Below, piece by piece: positions 1 to 11,829 of a stretch of DNA of 64,000 nt. Each line of letters opens with the position of its first letter. Positions within the stretch are counted from its first letter, which is position 1. The notes beneath the pieces were generated by a model. That model did no database searches and had not been told where the DNA came from. It was given only the letters and a program-made list of their open reading frames with translations. The stretch is taken from assembly GCF_030936135.1 (NCBI RefSeq), contig NC_082603.1, positions 16,584,880 through 16,648,879 on the forward strand. Direction: 5' to 3'. This DNA is from Gavia stellata. Its lineage: Eukaryota > Chordata > Aves > Gaviiformes > Gaviidae. The position numbers and the translations under genes were made by a program.

Positions 1-3000
1 CAGCAACAACTTTATTGTGTTCAGTCTTTTTCCCAAATATTAAAGTGTTAGAAATATAATCCAATGAAATAAGGAATCTCTTTGCAGTCCATTGCATGAT
101 ATTTCAGTAAAAATTCTATTTTGTCAAGCAGGTTTTTACCATTTTTTCCAAAATCAAAAAGTCGTCTTCATCGCTTTCCACATAAGAAAAAGAAAAAAAG
201 AAAGGTTTGAAAAGCCCTGACTTTCAACAATTTATTGCCCCTTGTCGTGTTTTCCAACAATGGCTGGATTTTATAATCCAAACTTTTATTTATTCCTTAA
301 GCAGTTTGGCTTCTTGGAGAATTAATGAGAGCAACCAAAACCAGCTTAAAAGGCAAGAGAGGCCACCAGAGCCCCCCAGGCACAACGCTCACCGACATCG
401 GGTCCAACACTGCACAGCGCTGGGCGCCGACGTGAGATGGGGCACACAGCACCTGGCAGGGCCAGTAACCCAAATCTGCTTGGCATGCAGATGTGCAGAG
501 CCTCTTGCAACAAGAGGCGACACGCGATAGTATGCTTTGAGTCACACTTGATCCACATAGTGATTTCAAATGGGAATGGCCGAGCTGTCCTCCACCCACC
601 TGCGCCACAGGATTTTCTGAGCTTTTAAAGAAAGTGAGGAGTTTTCGGTCTCTGCTACTCTGTCTCCAAGCGCTCGATCCGAACACAAAGTGAGTACCCT
701 CGGGTTTCCAGAGGGAAGAGATATAAACCTCTTCTGCCAAAGCCATTACTAGACTTTCCTGGTTTTCACTCCTATGATTTTATAATTAAGTAAACACCAT
801 TTTTTTAAGAATATTGCAAACCACTGGGTACAAGCTGAGTAAGTATATTATCAACCAAGGTTTCTTCCTTTGAATTATTTCCTTCCATCTTAAATATGTA
901 ATATTACATTCAATTTGCATTACTTTTTTTTTCTCTTGCTATTTGTGTTATCTCTGCCTTCCTGCGCATACAGAGACTACATATTCTTTGCTATTTTATA
1001 GAGAAGCTCTTTGAAAATAAGAAAAGGCATAAGTCAATTTATGAGATACAGCAGTGTATTAGCCCCTGAAATTGTAGCTTCCCATATTACTGTAGGTCGA
1101 CATTTTTTGCAGCATTTTCATTTTTATCAGTGTTTCATCAGAATACAATGATGAACGGATGTTGCATACCCCCAGGCTCACAAGCAGTTGAGAAAAGATC
1201 TGCCATTATAGGAATATACAAACGCTAGATCTTAACAAATACACTGTGTCATGCAGCTGTATAGAGCAGACATATATAACATATTAGTATTAAAGGCACA
1301 TGCATATTATACAACCTCATTCTCATAATGCATTTATACCCTGATTTATTCAAACTATGTGTGATGAGCTTAATTATAAATAGAGACAAATTAAGAAGTG
1401 CATCATAATCTTCAGCTCAGAGGCCAGCACCTACTGTGGGTGGCCTCCGCACAGGGATGAATTTTCCTTTTAAAAACCACTGTGCATCATAATTTGGAGG
1501 GAAATAACCTCCTTTGTCACGTTTGCATCTATCCAGCAAAAGGAAAATAGTGATTAATGCTTGAGATATTTTCCACAATGAAAGAATCTGCTTACTCCAT
1601 ATACTTTGATTTACTCTCTCTTATTATTGTGTTGTATTTTGATGAAGGACATTGTACCTGTCTATCAGGCCTGGTCTTAATCTTCGTAACTAACCCAGCT
1701 CCTGAAATAGGCTTCACACAAACCATTAGTATTTGTACACAAACACATTACCAACTGCTGCAGAAATAAAGCAGCTCCTTGCAGCCAGTCTACCCTTTTA
1801 AAAAGCCTCAATATTTTCTCTTATAGGGAGAAATATAATCAAGACAAGGCACCAGAATTCATCCTGCAAAGAGATATTCATTGTATAACTTTATGGCAGC
1901 AACTTTATTTCCTGCCAGTTGCCAATATATTGGATCACAAGTTGCTTGCTCTCAAAATCAGTACAACTGTTTTTTTCCTCACAAGGTTTTCCAGTACACC
2001 CAGTAACGCGGAGAGCCCCCTGTTCAGTGCCTCACAGCTGCATGTTTTGCCAGAGAGGGGTGCGAGGGGCAGTGGCGGAGGCGCAGGGGCTTGCCCTGCC
2101 GCTGCCACCACCACCACCGCGCCAGGCACCGTCTCGCACTGGGCACTCCCGGCACGAACCCCCATGTAGCAGGGATCCAGCTCACCCTGACTACAGGTTC
2201 ATTCCTTCCTAAAAACACCAGGCGCACAAAGCTCTCCCTTCCCCATCCCAGCACGGCACGGCCCTGTGCTGGGCATCCGCCGGGGGCTTGCCACACGGGA
2301 CGCGCAGTCCTAAACCTCCACAGCCCCCTCAGTCTTCTTCCCGTCTTCCCTTCCCCTCTCGGCTGTTCCTATCTGGAGCGCTCTCAGCTCGCCGCAGAAA
2401 CGCCATGAGTTTCTCAGCCCCTGCAGCGCACACCCAACCGCAGGCAAAAGCCACGCCAGCGGCCACGGGCAGGGAGGCTCCCGCCTGCCAGACAGAGAGC
2501 AGCCTGGGCAGAGACCCTGACCAGGGCTTACAAGCCACATTTAACGTGAATGCTACCACCTACTTGGCTACGACGTGTGCCTAAATAACAATTAAGTACC
2601 AAAAAAGCCCCCAATTTTAACTCTAACTTGAGTATTTTTACAAACACTTGTTGAATGGAGACAACAACTTGCACATGATGCTCCAGGAGTCCCTGCATCA
2701 CCCCTTGGGCTGACTAGCAGCATTTATTCCCTGCAGCTTATTGCTCAAAATGAGACAAATGCTGGAAAATTTGTCGACTCACAGCACTTAGGAGCCACAG
2801 TACAAAACAATGTTTGTTTTGGAAATAAGATTACAACATATACAGTGATTCATAAATATTTGCATTTTATAATTGTTTCTACAAATGAATTGGCAAGTCA
2901 ATCCGCACAGGGCTGGGATTCTCCCCCTACAAAGGGAACGAGTTGCAGGATTTTAACAGAATTTTAAGTTTCCTTCTTAGTGCCTGTAAGCTCTGGTCAC

Positions 3001-6000
3001 TCTTCCTCTCTCAGAGCTCTTCCTTCACAATATGCGAGCGAAAAATTACTAATTTTTCCTTTGCATGTCTTCTTACTTGGAGGTCTGTGGGAAAGGCAGC
3101 CATTGCCAAAAGCAACAAGACTGGCAGGAATAAAGCAATGGACCATTTCAAAATAGAGGTGGTGTTTCATTCAGACTCCTGCATTTCCTTCCTTGTACTG
3201 TACAAGAGAGTGTGTATACTTAAGGCGATGCTGCCACAAAGAGGCAACATGCTCCAGCTCTTGCAGCAGGCAGAAATCCACCCATCGGATTCCAGACAGA
3301 AGGACAACCAGTCTTACAAATACTATCTACATTGATATTAAAGAAATACCTAGTAATACTGGGGAAACCAGAAGCAGCTTAATTAGCCCGTGACACCAGG
3401 ACAATACACACCCTCCTGGGTGCTTTTCCTGAAGTCCAGGTATCTGGAGTGCCAATCCCAGATGTTCTCTTCATCCTGCCTGAGCTAAGGACACACAGAG
3501 GCTGGAGATCCCTCCCCAGGCTGCTGAACAGCATATCAAGAGTACATAGACAGGAACTACTGGGTCACTTCTCTCTCCTTCCTCATACACCATGGAAAGA
3601 AAGGGAGGGAACCTCAAAAGTTTAAAAAAAAAAAAAACACGGCAGCCCAAGAGTGAGGTGGTCAACCTACCAGTGCACAACGCAGTGACAGCATTATGTG
3701 GAGACAAAAAAACACCTAAGGCCATAGCTCGTGGCCAAAACACCTTGAGACAGCCTTCTACTGTGCTTTGTGGACATCCTACCCAGCAACAAGGTTGCTC
3801 TCCCAGGCCTCCAGCATAAGGGCTGCCTATCCTAGGAGCAAGAGAAAATGACGTGCACAGGATTTCACTTGGGAATAATCACTCTCAAGCCCTCCTCTCC
3901 CCACTCCTTTCCACATACTTCTCCACCCAGACAGACACATATACACACTTCAAGGTTTTGCTCTTTTTCCGCACTGAGTTGGCCTCTCACAGGGGAATCT
4001 GGGCTAGGAAACATCAGGCAGAAGTTGGTGCTGCAAACACATCACCGGCAAGTCCCCCCGATCTACCAAAGGGAAAGCGCTGTCTTCAGGACAAGCTTGC
4101 TTGTTGAGTGAACCAGGCTGAGGAGAGAGAAGATAAGCATACCTAAATACAAAGGAAGATGAACATGTTTACATCACAAAGAAACTATCCACATTTACCT
4201 GCCACAAAAGAAGTCCTCCATTAGTGAAATGATGATCAAGGGCATACAGCAAAGCCCAAATGGGCTTAACCCAGGCAACTAGAAGTGTTATTTCAAACCA
4301 AGTTGGATCAAGCGCACACGCTTAAACTGATCGCAGTAGAGGTTTCCTTCTCCATTTTGGACATCGGCTCCTTTCTCTCCTTAGCCCATGTACCTGGCAA
4401 GCTCCCTGAGATGTCTCCCAAATTCCAGCAAGTATACCAATTTCTGATCATTTGAATGAGGCTGTTGCTAAGCAACACCTTTTCTCTCTCTTTCTCCCTT
4501 TTTTTTTGGTTCAATTACACTTAAAAAAACCCAGGATGTGCTGGATGCGAGCAGAGAGAGAAGATGTTGCTTAAAGTTTTACTAATGCTATCACAGATTC
4601 TCTAACAAAAAAAGTTAAGATTTGAGATTTTCGAGTTTTTAACCAAAATAACGCCTCAAAAGAAGCTCATTTCTGTGGGAGACTAATCTCTGTGCAATTC
4701 TATTTCCTACAGTCTTCAAATGAAAAACAAGTTTGTTTGTTAGTAATATGATGTTACTAATTCTTACCTACAGCCCATCCTATACTTTTGGGGGCTCCAG
4801 TGCTAATCAGCTTTCTTACATCCATCCTTTCTTTCCCACACGTACTTCTGCTCATGTGTGTGACGGTTGAAGGACCCTTTTCCCTTACCGAGTTATTGTA
4901 AACATGTGAAATAAAAAATCCACAGAAGAGATGACCCAAAGCACACAATACTAATGGGGAATTCTCTTCTAATTTCAACAGATTTTGGATTGGACTCTAA
5001 GAAAAGAGTCAGGCCATTTATCAATTTCCTTGCAGACACTGCACATAAAATTATGAAGCGGTTTCTGTAAAGCGGCTCATTAATTTAAAAGGGTGGCTGA
5101 TCCCTGAAGGGAAGACCCACTTCAACAGGAACTTTCTGATGTCACACCGGGATTTCATTAGTGCACCGGCTAGAAAAGATGCTAAAATAAAATGTAAATA
5201 ACTAACTAATTATGCATGCACTACAAAATGGAGCACCTCCAAAGTAATTAGAAATGTCCATACATGGCAGTCGGAACTGTACGCTGAGCACAGAGGGTTC
5301 ATGCTCTCCAGCTACAACAACTGAGTGCTCACGGAGAGTTTCCAGGCTGCAATGGGGCAAAGAGAGATGGCATTTCCTAAGTGTGCTGCCTGCGACTGAA
5401 TTTAAATTAATAACATTGCAAGGGATTGAACCATTGCCAAACCAAGACATTCTGGGTTCATCCTTGCCTGTCAGAGACCCGTGTCAAGGAAGGCTGAAAT
5501 CTTATGTTGGCAGAGAGATAAAACTGGATTGTTTTTAACAGAGCTGAACCTCAGTAAAGACAAATATAGTTCTGCATATTGCCAGTGAAAGTGGTGGGAG
5601 CTACGAGAGAGGATGAACACAGTGACAAGTCAGGAACTAAGATGTTTCCCCTTCCCTTCACCAATTAAAATTTTCTTTTACTTTTGTGTCATTATCCTAC
5701 CTGTAAAACCAAAGAATTCAATGTAAATGCTTCATTATTTTTTTAGAACTCCTTGTTAGACCTTTTTAATCCTTGGTACAAAGAGATGTCATTTCGAAAT
5801 TATTTTCCTTCTAATGAAAGTACCATCTTTGCTAGGAGATGTAGGAAACTTTCTTTGTAGAGAATACAATTATGCAGAATGGCACAAATTTTGCTGTCAT
5901 TTGTAATCCTAAAACTCCCGTGGAGCTATTGAAGCTACACGGGCATTTCAGAGAAGAATCTATTTTAACACTTACACACTCTCCACTTTTTTTACAGCAA

Positions 6001-7260
6001 GAGCTGTCACTTCCCACTCAATTCTGCTGCTGCGACATCACTTTTCCTGGGCTGCAATCTGAACTGAGCCCCATTCTGTCACAGCGATGCGATGCGATGC
6101 GATGCGATGCGATGCGATGCGATGGCCCAGTACCTGGGCCAGAGGTTTTGTACCTTAAGTCGGGCCACACCTGCAGGAGCATTATTAGCAGCCAGCATAA
6201 CACTGGGCAAGGCTCCTCAGTCCAGTTGTTTGCCTTCTCAAGCCTCCCCTCCATTTTGATTTAGAAATTGGTACACTGAGGAAGAGCCTCTCATGTCTCT
6301 CGTACTTGGTCGGGTGTTGTGGGTGCTACTGCTACACGCATCCTTTTTTTTTTTTTTTGTCATACCATAGTAAAACAAGAAACACCCCTTAGATTTAAGG
6401 TTCTTTATGGTTCACTCTATTGGCACCCAAGCCATGGTGTTTCCTCCTATAGATCAAGCTTCTGTGCTTCATGCAAATGTCTATCTTGTTGTTGCCTTTG
6501 TCATGTCTATTCAGAACAACTTCTACTCCCCTCAGCGTGTATCTGAAAATGCTCCTATCTAGTAAAGCCACATTCCCCCTCCTTTCTTCTTTTCAGTTAT
6601 TTAAAGCCTTACTTGTTACAAGAGGCATTCCAGCTCAACCAGCAACAATTTTACATGTGCTTGTATAATTCCTTATATGCCACAGGTCTCTTCTGTTTAA
6701 ACTGCACTGGATTAGAAACCCTGACCACCACCTCCCCGAGGTCTGTCTGTTTTTTACCTCTCTTGCATCTTTAGGTGGAAAGCAGAGCTCAGCAACACTC
6801 CGAACCAAAGTCCTGCTCCAAAAGGGCATCGAGTCCACTTACCAGGTACCCCCCCTGCAAAATGAAGGCAACCAACATCACACTTATCATCGTAACCTAC
6901 ACTTTGGAACGGGTCATGCTAGATAAAGCATAAGCTGCTTTTAAAGCGTGTTTTTAATGTATTTGTCAAGTCAGGTTTCAGACGCACGCTCATGGAGAAA
7001 GCACCGGGGTTCCCCCGCGCTCCCTTCGCACTCCCCCCAGGCCAGCAAAGCCTGCCTCATTAACAACGAAGGTTAAAAGACAAATAAATATGAGGCAAAT
7101 AAATATAATTTCCCAAACGAGGAAAGGGCTGACGGTCTGGAAGAACAGTGCTTTCTGGAAAGAGGATCCCAAGATGACCGTAGGCTTGGTTGCAATTTCT
7201 GTGCAGCTTTTTTTGAACTGTGATGTTTGTTTACCGCGGGTGTTTGGGCTTTCTAACACA
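1..7260. other. Gene-poor flank, no recognised gene
   Basis: No open frame on either strand resembles a protein I know. Minus-strand polyadenylation signals (seen on the plus strand as TTTATT) lie at 11-16 and in a cluster at 285-294, so a minus-strand transcript could end near the left edge. No coding exon could be tied to it. A GC-richer block at about 2010-2510 contains scattered CpGs and a short CCA-type run, and looks like a weak regulatory or ancient exon-like patch. The frames of 90-150 codons at 300-750 and 2020-2590 overlap one another on both strands, which is typical of GC-rich non-coding DNA. Confidence 0.5.
6086..6124. repeat. (GATGC)n pentanucleotide microsatellite
   Basis: Seven perfect tandem copies of GATGC (6086-6120) are followed by a partial copy, GATG (6121-6124). 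It is a clean, uninterrupted array in single-copy sequence, so it is likely to be length-polymorphic. Both strands stay open through it in some frames, which creates spurious repetitive reading frames. Confidence 0.95.
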
Positions 7261-7269
7261 GGGGTGATT

Positions 7270-7490
7270 TTTGCACGTTTTAAGGGAGAGAGCGTGCTCG
7301 CCGGGCCGAGCAGCGTGGGAGTGAGGCCGGGCTGGAGCCAGGGATGCCAGCCTGCCCCGGCTGCAGCAGAAGGCACGGACCCCGCGGCACGGGGACCGAG
7401 GAGGGCTCGCCTCGCACCAAGCCCCAGCCTCGCCGGTAAGGTATGTTACGTACATGGCATGTGGCGGTTGCCATGGGAACCGCCTTTATT
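7270..7490 (+). promoter_or_regulatory. CpG-rich patch with splice donor and RFX-type X-box
   Basis: About 170 bp of CpG-dense sequence stands out from AT-rich surroundings. On the plus strand it ends in a strong donor-like junction, GCCG|GTAAGG, with the intron starting at 7436. About 30 bp further on, 7467-7480 reads GTTGCC-AT-GGGAAC, close to the RFX X-box consensus (GTNRCC, short spacer, RGYAAC). The surrounding 22 bp (7463-7484) is a near-perfect palindrome in which 10 of 11 base pairs match. This could be the promoter and first exon of a non-coding or distant gene, or an enhancer. No matching acceptor or protein was recognised. Confidence 0.4.
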
Positions 7491-7499
7491 TTCCCAGGC

Positions 7500-10400
7500 A
7501 GAGTACACAGATGTGTGCAACCCACCAACCTGCTCATTGTAAATTATCGCTTTCTCAGGGGTTCCATAGCTTACGAAGGCTCCTTTCCAGAAGTTGCTTT
7601 AAGTGTGATGAAATAAACTCTTTGTTGGGGTATTGTAATTACCCCTGTGCCAAGAAAGGCAGGTGTCTGCCCAGAGAGAAAAGGAGAGCAAAGGGGCAGG
7701 AGGTGGGGTGTGCTGGGGGGCAAAGGCCTTTAGGCGCCCCGTCCATCCGTCCGTCCGTCCTCCGGAGCTCCTGCATGGCCACAGAGATAAAGGGAAGCAG
7801 TTAAAGGAGGCATGTCCTGTGTAGAAAAAGGTATCACGGAAAACAATTTCAGCTTAAATACATTGTGAAGATTGTGAATTGATTGATCAATTATAGCAGG
7901 TTTCACTGGAGCCACTATGGTAAGTCCTTAAAATCCATAGGTTTTTTTTAATAGCGTGTAATTTTAAAAACCACCCGCAAGTTTAAAAACATACCTAGGT
8001 TGAAGCTAACAATTGAGAACAGGGCATGAACAAGATGGGTTTATTTTGCTATGATTATTAAATGAAAATAAATGCTCTTTTCAAAGTTTTAGAAGTGAAA
8101 AATAAACAGTTTAATAATGCAGGTGTACCCCTTCACAATTACAAAAAAAAAAAAAAAAATAGCAATCCTTTGTGCATAGAATTTAGTTACCAAAATAAAA
8201 TAAAAAATCAGTGCATTCACAGTCAGTTACTTCTTTGTCTTAGTAAGCTCTCCAGAAATAAACATACAATTATTAAACCAGAAATCTTCTGCTCTGTTGA
8301 AGTCAAGGGGTGAACACTGGATTCCAAAAAGACGCCAGATCCAAAGGGCAAAACACGCTCAAATTTGTCTGGGAAGCGTTTGTTGCGTGAGCAGAGCATT
8401 TACAACTCTCTATGTGCAGTCTTCGGCATTTTCTTTTTTTTTTTCTTTCTTTTTTTAGAAAATAAAGAAGCGGGGAGAGCTGCTTCTGGTTTACAGGCTA
8501 CAAGACGGGATTTGCAACATGCCATATTTTGTGTGGTCTAGCAAGCTACTACCGGTTCAGGGAGCATACTATTTGCAACTGTTTTCCTGGATGATAACAC
8601 CACGTGCAAGTGTTTTATACCCAAGTCATAGAGAAGGTTTATAATCCAAAGATATAAATACTCCAACAACCTTGTGCTAAAGCAGGTAAGAAATGCTAGA
8701 GGGAAAACAAATAACAAGAAATCATGTTTGGGGAAGGAAAAAAAAAAAAACCACCCACAAGGAGAGTGAGGAAAGGTGCTGCTGCTATTTTTCTAATGCA
8801 GTGAAGTGGTTTGTGAGGAGCTTTACATTCCTGGAAGATAATGTTAAATTATAACCATACTTTATCCATTCAAATCATTAACAAGATGATTTAAGCTATC
8901 TCCTACCGAGGACTTGATCTGGGGGTAGGAATACACAGGAAAGAAGAAGGTGCTTCACTGCTTGCTATATTCTGGAAGTATTACTTAAATTACATTCAAG
9001 TCATCAGATAATTATGAACTTTCTTTTCCTTTATATTTATATGGAATATTTATTGAATTGCACAGTGTGCTTTTACAATAAAGTGCTTTTTACGTCGGTT
9101 TCTTTGTTCATCCAAAATAAAACTGACAGTTATCCTTTTATAAGCTATTCTGAGAACATTTTCTCTTCTTTGAAACTGATTGATGCACTACTTTAAATGT
9201 TCCTGCAAATATCGTTTCAATTCAAGTTTCTGCATAATGTAATAAGAAGATAAAAGAATTCTATACTTCAACAAGAGACATTACAAAGCAACTAGAGACA
9301 TTATCAAGGGCATTAACAAGCTCCTAATAGCAATAAAACCTTTTAACTGTCTGATGTAGAACATGCTCCCACCAAACCACCACATATTATGGTAATTGGC
9401 TCCAATTTCTGAATCTTTCATTGTAAAGTTATGAAGAGTTAGGTAGAACTGAAAAGTGAACCTGGAATCCACAGTGTAGTTGCTTATCCTTTTTTTTATT
9501 ATTGTTATTATGGTGTTTTCTTTACAATATACAGAATCAGCATGAGTCCCAGCTGCGGCAGCAGCATTTTATACTCCACTCTGAGGTTGCTGATTCTCTA
9601 GTTTACCTTAGGAAATAACATGGGGTATTATAACGTGCTTACTTTTCTTTTTCGGGTTCCCCTCTCAAAAACGTGAAACTCAGGCTTCATCCAGGGTCCC
9701 ACGGAAAAAAATACAAAATTCAGTAAACTATAAAAATGAAACCAGAACCTGCCGCAGAAAAGTGGAGAAGTGACGTGAGGTGCTCTGGTGATCAACCTGC
9801 AGTGTAAAGCCGTATGTCCCGCTGACACGTCTATCATACCACACCACCCTTCACAGGCTGGCAACCTGTTTACTTGAGAAGGGCAGTCCTATTGGTATGT
9901 AGAATTGTGCTCCAAAAAAGAAGCTGTCATTTCATGTCTCTGGAACAATCCTTAATGGACAAGACACCAAGAAACAAAGTACAGCAAAAGAAACTCCAAG
10001 GGGGAAAAAAAACCAACCAAACAAATAAAAAAAAACCCTATAATCTTTCCAGCCCAAAGCTTGGTGTTCAGACACCACAAAACCTGTCAGGCTCAATCTG
10101 CATTAAAGTGATCGGCTTTTCGGGCATATGTGCAAGGTTTACAGAAGAAACGCATGCTGGAAACATCGAACAGGATAACTGGACTACACACATCTCTTTC
10201 TCAGAAGAGGGAGGAACTACCTCATTTCTGAAGTTCTTGCTGATGGCGTGAAAGAGGATCGCTTGGACTTCACTGAGATCATAAAAGCACAGCATGCAAT
10301 TTCTATCTACTCTGCAAAAGTAGTTCCACTATTTCCTGTAATGTTTAATGGCACAATCCTTTCATTACAGTGTGAATTAAAGTAATCCTTTATTATTGCC

Positions 10401-11320
10401 ATTATCAAAGGCTGCTTTAATTAGACTGACTTAAAGGTTTGTTAAGGTTTTTGACAACAGAGTACACAATTATTACACAGTTACAAACATGCTTTCGGCA
10501 CGGTTACTGACAAACCTCCTGAAGCTTACTCAGAACTAAAATAAAACCAGGACTGCAGTTGCTGTAAAAGTCTGGGGGATGAAAAAAAGTCTTGACGAGC
10601 AACAGAAACAGAATAAACCTGCAATGACACCAATTACGTAGGTGAAACATTTTATCAAAACATTGTAACTACTGTGACTTCACTTTCACAAAACATGAAA
10701 TGGAGTTTCTGCTTGACACCACATTTTCTTTATAAATTCCACTGAAATCCGTAGAGCTTTGCCTTTTGCTTACTCCAGTCTACCATATCTCTGGCGTCAA
10801 CTCATTAACTATTGCAAGCGGGGTATTAGCCTTGTGAAAACAAAAATGGCATCATCACATCGAGTGATGCCATATTATCTTACGCATTTCTGCAGTGAAT
10901 CAAAGCCTACTGTTAATGTTGGTCTGTGTCGTGGACCAACCTGTGAGTGGTGGCATTGCTAAAGGCATTTTTAGGGCATTTTAGAAGAATTTCATTTTTA
11001 AAGCGGTACATTTTAAAGTCATTATTTTACAGGAAATAAGCAGAAAGAAGCCAACAATCCTAGAGCATGGGAAGGGGAATGATCCGGCAAAGCAACACTG
11101 TCCGTAGTACACAGTCAAGATAAAAATCTCACTGATACCGCCTTAAGAAAGGGAGACGCGACAGTTACCCGCTGTAAACACGTTACCGTTAGACTGTGGC
11201 TAAGGCTGAACGACCGTCAAGCCTTTCCAACGAACAAGCGGGTTTGGACCGAAAGTTTAAATCGCCGTATTCATGTCTCAGAGCAAACAAAACCACCCCG
11301 AGCGGCATGGGGCATTAATT
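7500..11320. other. AT-rich non-coding stretch
   Basis: I see no gene. There are A/T runs (for example near 8141-8159 and 8433-8456) and a 9-bp perfect inverted repeat at 10846-10873. The short open frames on both strands look random. Confidence 0.5.
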
Positions 11321-11329
11321 AAAACCCGC

Positions 11330-11790
11330 ACCACAGTTGCTGGCGGGGGGAGATGAGGGGGGCCGGCAGGGGAAGCGCCCCGCAAGGCGCGGGGCGGGGG
11401 ACGGGCGGAGGACGGGCGGGGGCGCGGCGGGGGCGCGGCGGGCCCGGGCGGCGCAGGGGGCTGCGCGGGGGGGGCGGCAGCCGGAGCCCCCGCCCGAGCC
11501 CCCGCCCGAGCGCGGCCGCCGCCGTCCGCCGCGGTCCACGAGCAGCCCCTAGTGGAGCCCGGGGAAGACGGCGCTCACATCCCTCTTCTCCCGGCAAACG
11601 GGCAGCCCCCGCCGGCGAACACCCGCCGGTAATGGCCTCTCCGGGTCTTTTCTTTTCAGAGACACCTATATACACACCGCAGCTGCAAACCAGCCTTCTC
11701 GGCCCCGCTCAGCCTGTTGGTCGGTGTGCGCCTCCTGAAGTCCAGTCCCGACCCGCTTCTCTTCGCGCTCTTAGGCCGTTTTTCTCCTTC
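11330..11790. promoter_or_regulatory. Orphan CpG island
   Basis: A dense CpG island, nearly pure G/C from about 11341 to 11640, sits in AT-rich DNA with no recognised gene on either side. It contains tandem 11-mers (GGGGGCGCGGC, 11418-11428 and 11429-11439), tandem 12-mers (GAGCCCCCGCCC, 11484-11495 and 11496-11507) and a potential G-quadruplex on the plus strand at 11414-11442 (G-runs separated by 1, 6 and 6 bases). Possible splice signals exist on both strands: a minus-strand GTGAGC at about 11575 and a plus-strand CAG acceptor-like site at about 11659. It is probably a promoter for a long non-coding RNA or the 5' exon of a gene outside the window. The open frames of 70-156 codons in it are composition artefacts. 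Confidence 0.6.
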
Positions 11791-11829
11791 TGGCATTCCG
11801 AGAGGGAAAAAATAGGTGGGTAATGGTCA

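Noticed and set aside
11319-11823. Frames of 70-156 codons in the orphan CpG island
   Set aside because: Arg/Gly/Pro/Ala-rich on both strands, which is a GC composition artefact.
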